Of a stretch of 32,295 nt of DNA, positions 9,057 to 19,118 are shown one piece after another (the first letter of the stretch is position 1; the number at the start of each line of letters is the position of its first letter). The notes beneath the pieces are model-generated. The model saw only the letters and a list, made by a program, of their open reading frames with translations, was not told the DNA's origin and did no database searches. A program made the translations under genes and the position numbers. Origin of the DNA: an uncultured Bacilli bacterium (GTDB lineage: Bacteria > Bacillota_I > Bacilli_A > RFN20 > CAG-826); assembly GCA_905235705.1 (NCBI GenBank), contig CAJOML010000006.1, positions 1 through 32,295 on the forward strand. The letters are read 5' to 3'.

Positions 9057-11681
9057 TCAATCCTTTGCCTCATACCATGAAGAACCGGCATTCCCTTCCA
9101 CTTGTAATTTAACGGGAAGAGAGATGGCGTGTTCCATGATTTCTTTGATTTTGGGGGTGATTTCTTCAAGTTCGCTTTCATCGACGGCAAAGAGAAGTTC
9201 GTCGTGGATTTGAAGGACCATTTTGGTTTTATAGTGGCCCTGTTTAAGGAAAGCGTCGACTTTGAGCATCGCGATTTTGATTAAGTCAGCGGCCGAACCT
9301 TGGACAGGGGCATTTAAGGCGGCGCGTCTTGCTGCTTCACGCTTAGCATAGTTGGGGTCATTGATATCGCGAAGATAACGACGACGTCCAAACATCGTTT
9401 CCACGTATCCCTTGGATTCGACTTCACGAATGATGTTTCCTAAGAAGGCGTCGATTTCTGGATAGGCGGCGTAGAAAGAACGGATGATGTTGCTTGCCTC
9501 TGTCGGGGTGGTGTTGATTTGATCGGCTAAGCCAAAGGGAGTGGTGCCATAGATGATGGCGAAGTTCACGGCTTTGGCCCTTCTTCTTAAATCGTGGGGA
9601 ACTTCTTCGTTTAAAGGGAGATGGAATATTGCTCTGGCGGTCTCGCTATGAACATCGTGGCCATTATTGAAGACGTCGATATATGTTTTGCAATTTGACA
9701 TTGCGGCAAGGATGCGAAGTTCGATTTGCGAATAGTCTAAAGATAATATTTTTGTATGCGCGTCAGGATAAAAGAAGGCTTGGCGGATAAGACGGCTTTC
9801 TTCATCGCGTGTCGATATATTTTGTAGATTCGGATTAGAAGAAGATAAACGTCCCGTGCTCGTTTGAGCTTGGTTGAAACAAGTGTGGATTTTGCCATCG
9901 CTTTGGATGTGAGGGGTTAATCCATCGATATAGGTGCTAACGAGTTTGGCGTATTTACGGTATTCGAGGATTTTAGAGACGATAGGATGCTTATTAACAA
10001 GCGACTTCAAGACCTCAACCGAAGTTGACATCGATTTGGAAGAAGCAAGTTGAAGACGGTTGAACAAAAGCTCGCCGACTTGTTTCGGGGAGGATACATT
10101 AAAGGAATATCCAGCCATCTCGATGATTTCTTTTTCAAGCGAATCCCTTTTTTGGCGGTAACTAGCTCCGATTTCCTCAAGTTTATCCTTATCAAGTGGG
10201 AAGCCTTCGCTTTCCATATCGGCCAAAACAAAGCAAAGAGGGAACTCGATTTGGTTATATAAATCAAGGCAACGTTCTTGGGAGAGCATCTCTGACGCTT
10301 TCTTTTTAAGGGCAAGCGCGTAATAAGACATCTTCCCGGTCGCTTCGACTTCCCCTGTATCAAATAAAGATAAGCCGTTAGAAGAAGGGGAAACATCGAC
10401 CCCGAAATTAGAATAGACCATCCGCCTATCGCCGCTTAAGGAGGAGTCGATAAGATAAGAGGCTAGCAATAAATCAAAGACGATCCCTTTGATCTCAATG
10501 CCGATTTTCCTTAGTCCGACAATGATAAGCTTAGCGTCGAGAACGTCTTTAGAAATGCTAGGATTTTCAAGGATTTCTTTAGCTTTTGCGTCTTTTTTGA
10601 GGTTTTCAAAGGAAATGTAGAAACTATTTTTGTTATCGGAAATCGATAGGCCTAACATGTCCTCGCTTTGGATTGAATCGCCATCGAAATCTAGGGCGAT
10701 ACCGATTTCTTTCTCTAGCGAGATTCCTTCAAATGAAGAGACCTCGGTTGGTTCAGGTGCTTTATTCTCGCCACCTTCTTTTTTCAAAGAGGAAGGAAGG
10801 CGAGACATAAATTGGCGGAGCTCATATTTTTTGCAGAATTCGGAAATGGCTTCGAAGTCGTAGCCTTGGTAAAGCAATTCATCTAAGCCAAAAGGTAATT
10901 CGACATCTAGTTTGATATGGGCTAAGGAATAACTTTGGCGTCCGAGTTCTTCGTTAGCGACGATGTTTTCGCCGACTTTGCCTTTGATGCGCCCGTCTTT
11001 GGCGGCGGCGATGATCGATTCGAAGTCGCCATATTCGGAAATCAGCTTGACGGCCCCTTTTTCGCCAACCCCGGGGATACCGGGAAGGTTATCCGAACTA
11101 TCCCCACGTAGACCTTTATAATCGATAATCTGAAGGGGGCTAAAGCCAAATTGCTCAACCATCGAAGCGGGGGTGATGGGGTTAATGTCGCTTAGCCCTT
11201 TTTTAATGAGGTTAACGGTGATTTTTTCATCGACGAGTTGAAGATAATCTTTGTCGGAAGTATAGACGGTGACTTCATACCCTGCCTTTGATCCCATCTT
11301 GGCGATGGTACCGCAGATGTCATCGGCTTCGACCCCATGGCTTTCATAATGAACGATATTTAAGGCGTCGAGGAATTCTCTTGAGATAGGGAATTGGGGG
11401 ATGAGGTCAGGGGGTGCTGGTTTACGGTTAGCCTTATATGCGGCGAATTCTTCTTTGCGGAAGGTTTGGGAGTCGGTATCGAAGCCGATGAAAAGGGATT
11501 CCCCGCCTTTGAAGCCTTGCATGATTTTCGAAAGCATATTGGCAAAAGCGAAGATGGCATTCGTCGGGGTGCCGTCTTTGGTGCGCATAATGGAAGAAGC
11601 ATCGCCATAACTAGTGGCAAAATAGGCCCGGAAAAGAAGGCTATTCCCGTCGATGATAATTAGTTTTTTCGTGTTTTCCAT
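9057..11681 (-). CDS. polA: DNA polymerase I
   Basis: MENTKKLIIIDGNSLLFRAYFA 5' nuclease start; TSTGRLSSSNPNLQNI, DYSQIELRILAAMS, KAVNFAIIYGTTPFGL, QIHDELLFAV. Start set at MENT rather than the longer ORF start. Confidence 0.95.
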   Translation of the reverse strand: MENTKKLIIIDGNSLLFRAYFATSYGDASSIMRTKDGTPTNAIFAFANMLSKIMQGFKGGESLFIGFDTDSQTFRKEEFAAYKANRKPAPPDLIPQFPISREFLDALNIVHYESHGVEADDICGTIAKMGSKAGYEVTVYTSDKDYLQLVDEKITVNLIKKGLSDINPITPASMVEQFGFSPLQIIDYKGLRGDSSDNLPGIPGVGEKGAVKLISEYGDFESIIAAAKDGRIKGKVGENIVANEELGRQSYSLAHIKLDVELPFGLDELLYQGYDFEAISEFCKKYELRQFMSRLPSSLKKEGGENKAPEPTEVSSFEGISLEKEIGIALDFDGDSIQSEDMLGLSISDNKNSFYISFENLKKDAKAKEILENPSISKDVLDAKLIIVGLRKIGIEIKGIVFDLLLASYLIDSSLSGDRRMVYSNFGVDVSPSSNGLSLFDTGEVEATGKMSYYALALKKKASEMLSQERCLDLYNQIEFPLCFVLADMESEGFPLDKDKLEEIGASYRQKRDSLEKEIIEMAGYSFNVSSPKQVGELLFNRLQLASSKSMSTSVEVLKSLVNKHPIVSKILEYRKYAKLVSTYIDGLTPHIQSDGKIHTCFNQAQTSTGRLSSSNPNLQNISTRDEESRLIRQAFFYPDAHTKILSLDYSQIELRILAAMSNCKTYIDVFNNGHDVHSETARAIFHLPLNEEVPHDLRRRAKAVNFAIIYGTTPFGLADQINTTPTEASNIIRSFYAAYPEIDAFLGNIIREVESKGYVETMFGRRRYLRDINDPNYAKREAARRAALNAPVQGSAADLIKIAMLKVDAFLKQGHYKTKMVLQIHDELLFAVDESELEEITPKIKEIMEHAISLPVKLQVEGNAGSSWYEAKD

Positions 11682-11691
11682 GGGTCTTCTC

Positions 11692-14600
11692 CTATAAGGC
11701 GGCAATATTAGAACCGACGATGCTTTCGCGGCCTTTGAAATAGTCTTTTTTGGCAAGCAAGGTAATCGCGTTACCTTCTTTTAGAAGGGGATAAGCTTTT
11801 GAATAATCCGAGGCGAACAAGGTTAATTCCAGTTCGGAGTCGTCATCATAAATCGTAAGGAAGGCCATCTTAGCCCCGCTTTTGGTGATGATGGTTTTCA
11901 CCGAGGACACGATGCCGCAGATATATAAGGGGTAACGTGAATTTAAGAAGGTGGTAATAGAGGCAAGCTTTTTGGCTTTGATTTCTTCTTTCCGGCTTTC
12001 TAAGGGTGAGCCTGACACCATCATGCCGAGAACTTCTTTTTCGGCAAGGAGATCGCCCATGCGGTTTTCTTCGATGGAGATAATCTCGGGCTTGGCAAAG
12101 CCTAAATCCAAAGCGATGGTCTCACCGTTTTCGCCAACGAAATTGGTCGCATAATCCAAAGCCGAAGAAGAGGCAAGACGTAAACTCCCGCGTCCTGGAT
12201 AAATGTTATCGAAGCATCCGGCATCGATTAATTTGGTGAGGCTAGATTGATTGAGCCCATGCTTTTTTGTGCGTAAGGCAAAATCAAAGATATCCCCATA
12301 AGGGCCATTTAGGCTACGTTCTTCGACGATTCCTTTGGCTAAAGCAAAGGGAAGGCCCTTGATGGCGGTGAAGGGGAAGATGATCGCGCCTTTTTTAGGA
12401 AGGAAGGCAATACTTGCTTCGTTGATGTAGGGAACTTCGAATTTAAGCCCGCTGCGTTTAATCTCGGAGACCATGGCCGGGAATTTATGGTCGTTAGTGG
12501 CGGTGCCGTCTAAGATAGCGCAATAGAATTCTTGCGGATAATAGCATTTAAGATAAGCCATCTGGCAAGTTAACATGCCATAGGCAAGGGCGTGGGATTT
12601 ATTAAAGCCGTAATTGGCGAATTTTTCGATCAAATCAAAGACCTCGGTGGCCTTATCTTTGGAGGTTCCATGATCGATGCAGCCTTGGATGAATTCTTCT
12701 TTTAGCGAAAGCAGCTTATCGGTGTTTTTCTTGCTGATGGCACGACGGAACAAATCGGCCTGCCCAAGGCTAAATCCGGCGAGTTTGCAGACAATTTGCA
12801 TGATTTGCTCTTGGTAAATGATGATGCCATAGGTCGAAGAAAGTATCTCTTCAAGGGCGGGATGAGGATAGGAAATGGCTTCTCTTCCTTGCTTCCTTCT
12901 TCCATAAGAGGGAATGTTTTCCATCGGTCCAGGGCGGAACAAAGCGATGATGGCGACGACATCTTCGAAAGTGGTGGGTTTGACCTCGGCAATCGCCCGG
13001 TTCATACCAGGGCTTTCCAACTGGAATAAACCCATCGTTTTGTTTTCACCGATCAATGAGATGGCCTTTGGGTCATCATAAGGAATCTCTTGATAATCCA
13101 AATGGATGCCACGGAGTTTCGCCACCAACTGGAGGCAACGTTCCACGATGCTGAGGTTGCGTAGACCGAGGATATCCATTTTCAGGAAGCCTTGCTCTTC
13201 AAGATAATTCATTTCAAAAGCCGCGACTGACCCATTGACGGGATCGCGGAATACGGGAATTGAGGAAGACAAAGGCGAATCGTTTAAAACGATGCCGGCG
13301 GCATGGAGCCCGCTTTGGCGGGGAAGCCCTTCGATTTTAGAAGCGAGGGAAACGATCTCTAAATAATAAGGGTCGCTATCGACGATTTGGCGGAAGGCGG
13401 GGTTGCTGACATAGTTCTTTCGCAAATCGTTGTTGCGTACCTCGATGTTTTTAGCCAAGACATCGATGTCATGAGGTGGATAATCAAAGACACGGCCGAT
13501 ATCACGTAAGGAAGCTTTCGCACCTAGGGTTTGCATGGTGATGATATGGCCAACGTGGTCAACGCCATATTTATCGATGAGATAAGTGACGACTTGGTCG
13601 CGTTTGGTGTCGGAAAAATCAACGTCGATATCCGGCATCGAAAGTCTCATTGGATTGAGGAAGCGCTCGAAAAGAAGATCGTATTTGATGGGATCGGGAC
13701 GGACGATATCAAGGGCATATGAAACCAGTGATCCAGCCCCTGAGCCTCTACCTGGGCCTACCATGACGCCATGGGTTTTGGCAAAGCCGACATAATCGGC
13801 GACAAGGAGGAAATAAGAGTCATATCCCATTTGGTGGATAACGCCTAATTCATATTCGAGACGGTTACGGTAAGTGTCATTAAAATCGGGATTCTTTTTG
13901 GCTAGCCCCTCATAAGCTTTTTTCCGAAGATAGGTTTCAGGCGTTTCTCCTTCAGGCACGGGGAAAGAAAGAAGGCCGCCCCTTTTCTTGAGGAATTCGA
14001 AAGAAGAAGTGGAAGAGATTAAGGCCTCGCATTCATGGAGTTCTTCCCTAAGGTAGAATCCATTGATTTCTTCTTCGCTAGGCCAATAGGAATATCCGTT
14101 GGCTTTTTTCTCCGTGAGTTTTGAATCTTCAGCGATTGCCCTAACGATGCGAAGGGTAATCTCATCTTCCATTTTTTCATAACGGACAAAGGGGAAGGCG
14201 ATGAGGGGGTAAGGATATTTATTTGCGAATTCACGAATGGCTTTCACTAAAGGCGAATAAGGCTGACCAAAAGGAAGGCCGATCCTAAAATCGGGGAGGC
14301 GTTTGGAGAATTTAGCAAGTTCAGCGGCGATTTGTCCTTCTTGCAAAGGCAAAGTAAATAAGGGGCTTTGGTCAGGATGATAGACGAAGCATAAACCCTC
14401 TTTATCGAAAATATTCTCCCACGTCAATTTCCCTTCGGAATCAAGGGCAACGATTTGAAGGAGGTTCTTATAGCCTTCTTCGGATTTGACGAAAAGAGAA
14501 AACCCGTGATTCTCGATTTCGCTATCATAGCCAAAGACCGGATGCATGCCCTCTTGCATGCAAAAGTGATATAGGGTGGGATAGCCCGAAATGGATTTAT

Positions 14601-14721
14601 AGTCGCAAAAACAAAGATATTTGACCCCTTCGGCTTTGGCTTTGCGAAAGATCTTGCCAAGGGGAAAACCGCTGCGCAGGAAACTAAAGCCGGAATAAAG
14701 ATGAAGCGGGGCGAAATCCAT
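11692..14721 (-). CDS. dnaE: DNA polymerase III subunit alpha, DnaE-type
   Basis: PHP-like N-terminus MDFAPLHLYSGFSFLRSG, GPGRGSGAGSLVSYAL, PDIDVDFSDTKRDQV, FRPGPMENIPSY, YGIIIYQEQIMQI; ~1009 aa. Confidence 0.93.
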   Translation of the reverse strand: MDFAPLHLYSGFSFLRSGFPLGKIFRKAKAEGVKYLCFCDYKSISGYPTLYHFCMQEGMHPVFGYDSEIENHGFSLFVKSEEGYKNLLQIVALDSEGKLTWENIFDKEGLCFVYHPDQSPLFTLPLQEGQIAAELAKFSKRLPDFRIGLPFGQPYSPLVKAIREFANKYPYPLIAFPFVRYEKMEDEITLRIVRAIAEDSKLTEKKANGYSYWPSEEEINGFYLREELHECEALISSTSSFEFLKKRGGLLSFPVPEGETPETYLRKKAYEGLAKKNPDFNDTYRNRLEYELGVIHQMGYDSYFLLVADYVGFAKTHGVMVGPGRGSGAGSLVSYALDIVRPDPIKYDLLFERFLNPMRLSMPDIDVDFSDTKRDQVVTYLIDKYGVDHVGHIITMQTLGAKASLRDIGRVFDYPPHDIDVLAKNIEVRNNDLRKNYVSNPAFRQIVDSDPYYLEIVSLASKIEGLPRQSGLHAAGIVLNDSPLSSSIPVFRDPVNGSVAAFEMNYLEEQGFLKMDILGLRNLSIVERCLQLVAKLRGIHLDYQEIPYDDPKAISLIGENKTMGLFQLESPGMNRAIAEVKPTTFEDVVAIIALFRPGPMENIPSYGRRKQGREAISYPHPALEEILSSTYGIIIYQEQIMQIVCKLAGFSLGQADLFRRAISKKNTDKLLSLKEEFIQGCIDHGTSKDKATEVFDLIEKFANYGFNKSHALAYGMLTCQMAYLKCYYPQEFYCAILDGTATNDHKFPAMVSEIKRSGLKFEVPYINEASIAFLPKKGAIIFPFTAIKGLPFALAKGIVEERSLNGPYGDIFDFALRTKKHGLNQSSLTKLIDAGCFDNIYPGRGSLRLASSSALDYATNFVGENGETIALDLGFAKPEIISIEENRMGDLLAEKEVLGMMVSGSPLESRKEEIKAKKLASITTFLNSRYPLYICGIVSSVKTIITKSGAKMAFLTIYDDDSELELTLFASDYSKAYPLLKEGNAITLLAKKDYFKGRESIVGSNIAAL

Positions 14722-14727
14722 GCCCTT

Positions 14728-14733
14728 ATTATA
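14728..14733 (-). promoter_or_regulatory. Putative -10 of dnaE
   Basis: TATAAT (minus strand) with a 6-nt spacer (AAGGGC) to ATG 14721. Confidence 0.55.
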
Positions 14734-14755
14734 CAGGCGCACGAATAAACAAAAA

Positions 14756-14781
14756 ATCCCAACTCCATAAAAAGTTGGGAT
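14756..14781 (-). terminator. Rho-independent terminator of the ackA-DHH operon
   Basis: Perfect 9-bp stem ATCCCAACT/AGTTGGGAT followed by a T6 tract on the minus strand. Confidence 0.85.
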
Positions 14782-14787
14782 TGATGA

Positions 14788-15801
14788 CTAATTATCTTCG
14801 ACGAACAAGGCGTCTAAGTCAGCGATGAATTTATCCAAATCGGCGATGTCGACGATTTTGGCCCCGCTAGCTTGGGCATGGCCTCCGCCTTCCCATTTAT
14901 TGGCGACACCGGAGATATCCTTCCTCTTGCTGCGGATAGAGACGCGCCAACAATAATCTTTGGGGTTAGGATCCTCGGTAATCGAGCACCAGGCGTTGAT
15001 GCCTTTGATGTTGGAGAAGAGATTGACGTTCTCTTTTCCAAGTTCGGGCGTGATATGGAGTTCCTCTTGGACTTCTTTTGGAAGCAAGTAATAGGCGACG
15101 CCATGGGGCGAAACATGGAAATGAGAGAGGACGTAGGCTTGATTCTGAAGCGAATTGATGGTCTTCTCATACATCGTGAGATAGATGGCGGAGATATCAA
15201 TGCCAGTGGCAAGAAGGGCTTGAGCGATGGCAAAGGTGTGCGGGGAAGTGGAAGAGAACATAAACCTTCCTGAATCGCCAACTAAGGCAATGTAGAAGTG
15301 ACGTGCCGCTTCTTTTGAGATTCTCATGCCTTTGAAATGGAGCAAGGCATCAACGACAACTTCGCTTGCCGCCGCCGCATCGATATCGCAGATGGTGAGC
15401 TCGGGTGCGGCGATTTCGGCTTTGCAGGGGTGGTGGTCGAATTTGATGATGGCGCTAGCTTTTTCAAAGCGCGGATCGGCAATGCGACTTGCATCGCCTA
15501 CGTCGACAACGATGGCGAGGAATTTATTCTCGTTGAACCATTCTTCGCTTAGTTTCTCCGTTTCGGGGAATAACCTAGGGGTGAAGGAAACATGATCATC
15601 TCCCACAAAGTGGACTTCTTTTTCGGGGAAATTATCCTTAAGAAATTGGACCACACCCATTTGCGTTCCCATCGCATCGAAGTCGGGTTTGAGGTGGCGG
15701 AAAACAACGATTTTGTCGTACGCTTTGATGGTTTTGAAAGCGGCTTTATATTGCTTAGAAAACCTTTTGCCGTATTCCTTGACTTGCTTAGATAGCGCCA
15801 T
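14788..15801 (-). CDS. DHH/DHHA1 family phosphoesterase (NrnA-like oligoribonuclease/pAp phosphatase)
   Basis: FRHLKPDFDAMG, VDVGD, IKFDHHP, C-terminal GGGHAQASGA. Start at MALSK overlaps the ackA stop. Confidence 0.85.
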   Translation of the reverse strand: MALSKQVKEYGKRFSKQYKAAFKTIKAYDKIVVFRHLKPDFDAMGTQMGVVQFLKDNFPEKEVHFVGDDHVSFTPRLFPETEKLSEEWFNENKFLAIVVDVGDASRIADPRFEKASAIIKFDHHPCKAEIAAPELTICDIDAAAASEVVVDALLHFKGMRISKEAARHFYIALVGDSGRFMFSSTSPHTFAIAQALLATGIDISAIYLTMYEKTINSLQNQAYVLSHFHVSPHGVAYYLLPKEVQEELHITPELGKENVNLFSNIKGINAWCSITEDPNPKDYCWRVSIRSKRKDISGVANKWEGGGHAQASGAKIVDIADLDKFIADLDALFVEDN

Positions 15802-16996
15802 TGGTGATCCTCTTGTAGCAGTCACGGGCAATCATGACTTCTTCATCGGTGGGGATAACGACGACTTTGATCTTGGAATCGGGGGTGGAAAGAATTTCTT
15901 CGCGGCCTCTTACTTTGGCATTGAGTTCGTAATCAATCTTTAAGCCAAGGGCTTCTTGGACATCTTCGAGGATGGCTTTGCGGAAGTAGGCGGAATTCTC
16001 GCCGATACCAGCGGAGAAGATGATTAAATCGATGCCACCGAGACGGACATAATATTGACCGATGAAATCAGCGACACGTCTAGCGAAAAGTTTGGACGTA
16101 AGAATGGCACGCTTGTTGCCTTTTTCGGCGGCCTCTTCAACGTCACGGGTATCATTGGAGATGCCAGAGACACCAAGCAATCCGGATTTCTTGTTGAAGA
16201 TATCATACATTTCGTGGACGTCTTTGCCGGTGCAGGTGCAAAGGTAATCCATGACGGAGGGGTCGAGGTCGCCAGTGCGGGTGCCCATCATGACCCCGCC
16301 TAGCGGAGTAAGACCCATGGTGGTGGCGACGCATTTGCCATCGCGGATGGCGCATAAGGAAGCGCCAGAGCCGATATGGCAAGAAAGGATGCGGCTTCCT
16401 TCGGCTTTGCCACCGAAATAATGCTCGATGGCGAGGTTGGCGAGGTAATTATGGGAAGTGCCGTGAGCCCCATAACGACGGCAATCATATTTTTCGCTCA
16501 TCTCATAAGGAATGGGATAGAGGTAATCTTCGGGTTCCATGGTTTGATGGAAGGAAGTATCGAAGACGGCGATGGCCGGAACTTCAGGAAGGGCGGCTTT
16601 GAAGGCTTTCCAACCGGTGATATGGGCTGGTGCATGAAGCGGATCAAGCGGGGTCATGGATTCGATCAAATCGGCATTGTGCTGATCGAACTCGGCGGAT
16701 TTAGAGAAGTATTTGCCGCCTTGGACAACGCGGTGACCGACGCATTCGATTTCATCTAAGGATTTGATGATGCCATATTTGATAAGGGCTTCGAGGACGA
16801 GCTCGACACCACGGGAATGGTCAAGGATAGGTTGGGTGATTTTAATGTTCTCGCTGCCGAATTTGATGCCAAAGATCCCATCTTCGTGGCCGATGCGTTC
16901 GACATTGCCTGAGCAAAGGACCTTTTCCTCGGGCATTTCATAAAGTTTGTACTTGAGGGAAGAACTCCCGGCGTTGACCGCCATGACTTTTGCCAT
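15788..16996 (-). CDS. ackA: Acetate kinase
   Basis: VMAVNAGSSSLKYKLYEM, VGHRVVQGG, AVFDTSFHQTM, RRYGAHGTSH, SCHIGSGASLCAI, MGLTPLGGVMMGTRTGDLDP; AAGGAG RBS upstream. Confidence 0.96.
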   Translation of the reverse strand: MAKVMAVNAGSSSLKYKLYEMPEEKVLCSGNVERIGHEDGIFGIKFGSENIKITQPILDHSRGVELVLEALIKYGIIKSLDEIECVGHRVVQGGKYFSKSAEFDQHNADLIESMTPLDPLHAPAHITGWKAFKAALPEVPAIAVFDTSFHQTMEPEDYLYPIPYEMSEKYDCRRYGAHGTSHNYLANLAIEHYFGGKAEGSRILSCHIGSGASLCAIRDGKCVATTMGLTPLGGVMMGTRTGDLDPSVMDYLCTCTGKDVHEMYDIFNKKSGLLGVSGISNDTRDVEEAAEKGNKRAILTSKLFARRVADFIGQYYVRLGGIDLIIFSAGIGENSAYFRKAILEDVQEALGLKIDYELNAKVRGREEILSTPDSKIKVVVIPTDEEVMIARDCYKRITNGAI

Positions 16997-17126
16997 AATA
17001 TATCTCCTTATTTGGTAACGGGCTTAGTATAAACCCTTTTTTCTTCGATTTCCTTAAAAAGGAATGAGATTATTTCCCCTCACCCATGATTTGTTCTAAA
17101 ATAAGATAAATTAAAGGAGACCACCC

Positions 17127-18029
17127 ATGTCTGAGATTTTTAACGTAGAAATTACCGGCGGCATCGTTTTAAAAGGCCGCAAGTGGATTGCCAAAGACGC
17201 CAAAGCCAATCTTTCATTCATTACCGGGATGGAGGAACATGCTGCCCGTTATGAACGTTTTGGGCAGTTTTTAAATGAGAATGGCGTCAACCTTTTCGTC
17301 CTCGATCATTTTGGTCAAGGCTTAAACGTTGAAGACCCGAAAGACCTGCAAAAGTGGCCTAAAAACGCCTTTGCAATGACAATCGAAGCAATGGAAAAGG
17401 AGCGTCAGCTTGCTGCCTCCAATGGTCTTCCGACGGTTGTTGGCGGACATTCGATGGGCTCTTTTATGACGCAAGCTTATATTGAGACTTATCCTAATCC
17501 TGACCAAAAAGTCATCATCATGGGTTCTAACGGCGGTCAAGCCGGCTTAATGGGATTGGCCTTTATGATTTCTTCGATGATTGTCCATAAATCAAACTGG
17601 GATAAACCGAATAAGACGATGCATAATCTTGGCCTTGCCCCTTATGCCAAAGCCATCAAAGATAGGAAGACCGATTTGGATTGGCTTTCTTATAACGAAG
17701 AAAACGTCAAAATTTATGCCGCCGATCCTTATTGCGGCGTCATGAATACCGGTGGCTTCTGGAAAGAATTCACCCGCGGGATGAAAGAAATCTGGAAAAA
17801 GAAGAATATGAGACGAGTCGAACCTTCTTCCCATATCCTTATCGTTTCCGGCCAAGATGACCCCGTAGGTCAAATGGGCAAAGGCGTACGTTGGCTCGAA
17901 GAAGCTTATAAGAAAGTCGGCGTCAAAGACGTTAGAGCCAATCTCTATCCCCATATGCGTCATGAAATCCTTAATGAGAAAGAACATGACATCGTCGACA
18001 AAGACCTCCTTGCATTTATTTTGAAATAA
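17127..18029 (+). CDS. Alpha/beta hydrolase (serine aminopeptidase S33 / monoacylglycerol lipase-like)
   Basis: GGHSMGS nucleophile elbow, HMRHEILNE His motif, VSGQDDPVG acid motif; RBS AAAGGAGA. Confidence 0.82.
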   Translation: MSEIFNVEITGGIVLKGRKWIAKDAKANLSFITGMEEHAARYERFGQFLNENGVNLFVLDHFGQGLNVEDPKDLQKWPKNAFAMTIEAMEKERQLAASNGLPTVVGGHSMGSFMTQAYIETYPNPDQKVIIMGSNGGQAGLMGLAFMISSMIVHKSNWDKPNKTMHNLGLAPYAKAIKDRKTDLDWLSYNEENVKIYAADPYCGVMNTGGFWKEFTRGMKEIWKKKNMRRVEPSSHILIVSGQDDPVGQMGKGVRWLEEAYKKVGVKDVRANLYPHMRHEILNEKEHDIVDKDLLAFILK

Positions 18030-18034
18030 AAACT

Positions 18035-18433
18035 ATGAAAAAAGCCGTCCGTATTGTTTCCATCGTCATGATCCCCGTTTTGGTCATCACCTTTTTAAGT
18101 CTCTTATTCGCTAGCGTCATTATTTTGAATGCTGACCCAAGCCAGGTTGAAGGTTCTACAAGGAAACCTATAGCGGCCGAAGAAGTGAGACTTGTTTTGA
18201 CCATGACTGCCACGATTTTGTTGACTACCGCGGTTTCCTTTATTCCGGGCATAGTGCTAGATATCGTTATCCTAAGTCGGAACGAAAAAGACCTCGATGT
18301 CCCCGAAAACGGGCATAGCATTGGACTTTCCGTCCCTGCCATCATCTTTGGCGCCATTCCAACAGGTATCCTATATATCATTCGCAATAACGTTGCCAGA
18401 AACGCCGCTAAGATTGATAAGCAAAGCGAATAG
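18035..18433 (+). CDS. Small membrane protein of unknown function
   Basis: 132 aa with two to three predicted hydrophobic segments; lies between the hydrolase and rex on the same strand. Confidence 0.6.
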   Translation: MKKAVRIVSIVMIPVLVITFLSLLFASVIILNADPSQVEGSTRKPIAAEEVRLVLTMTATILLTTAVSFIPGIVLDIVILSRNEKDLDVPENGHSIGLSVPAIIFGAIPTGILYIIRNNVARNAAKIDKQSE

Positions 18434-18436
18434 GGA

Positions 18437-18465
18437 TTGGATTTCTACCGATTTACCGATAGAAT
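18437..18465 (+). promoter_or_regulatory. Putative rex promoter (TTGGAT-17-TAGAAT)
   Basis: -35 TTGGAT 18437-18442, 17-bp spacer, -10 TAGAAT 18460-18465; ATG 8 nt downstream at 18474. Confidence 0.5.
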
Positions 18466-18473
18466 AATCTCAT

Positions 18474-19118
18474 ATGAAAAAGTATTCCAAGAACCAACTC
18501 GAGCGTTTTCCTATCTATTTAAAGTATCTCAGGGAATTGCGCGATCAAGGGGTCCGTCACACATCCTCTCCTTTGATGGCGGAAAAACTTGGCTATTCGC
18601 AGGAATTAATCCGCAAGGATTTACAAGTCGTCTGCCGCGACTCGGGAACGCCCAAAGTAGGCCGTGGCGTAATGCAGATGATTGATGATATCGAAACCTT
18701 TTTAGGCTACCGTAAACTTATCCCGGCCATCGTTATCGGGGTAGGTCATTTAGGCGGAGCCCTTCTTAACTATAAAGGCTTCTTGGATATGGGCATGCAT
18801 TTAGAGGCCGCTTTTGATAACGACCCGCGTATTGTTGGCACCGAAATCGGTGGCAAAAAGGTCTTTGGCATGTCGATGCTGGGGACTTATATCCGCGAAA
18901 AAGGCATTAAGATCGCCGTCTTCACCGTTCCCGCCGAAAAAGCCCAGCTTCTTGCTGAACAAGTGGTGGAATATGGTGTCACGGCCATTTGGAATTGGAC
19001 GCCGATATCCTTGAAAGTGAAACCTGGAATCGTCGTTGAAAATGTCAATTTGGCCTCATCTTTAGCCAAACTTTGCCACAAGATGGCCGATAGCGATCGA
19101 AGGAGCTTCACACGATGA
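18474..19118 (+). CDS. rex: Redox-sensing transcriptional repressor Rex
   Basis: Winged-helix LGYSQELIRKDLQ, Rossmann VIGVGHLGGALLNY, AAFDNDPRIVGTEIGG, IAVFTVPAEKAQ, GVTAIWNWTPI. Confidence 0.9.
   Translation: MKKYSKNQLERFPIYLKYLRELRDQGVRHTSSPLMAEKLGYSQELIRKDLQVVCRDSGTPKVGRGVMQMIDDIETFLGYRKLIPAIVIGVGHLGGALLNYKGFLDMGMHLEAAFDNDPRIVGTEIGGKKVFGMSMLGTYIREKGIKIAVFTVPAEKAQLLAEQVVEYGVTAIWNWTPISLKVKPGIVVENVNLASSLAKLCHKMADSDRRSFTR

Noticed and set aside
17049-17063. TTCCTTAAAAAGGAA palindrome upstream of ackA as an operator
   Set aside because: Short 6-bp arms of purine/pyrimidine-rich sequence are expected by chance in AT-rich intergenic DNA; nothing further supports a site.
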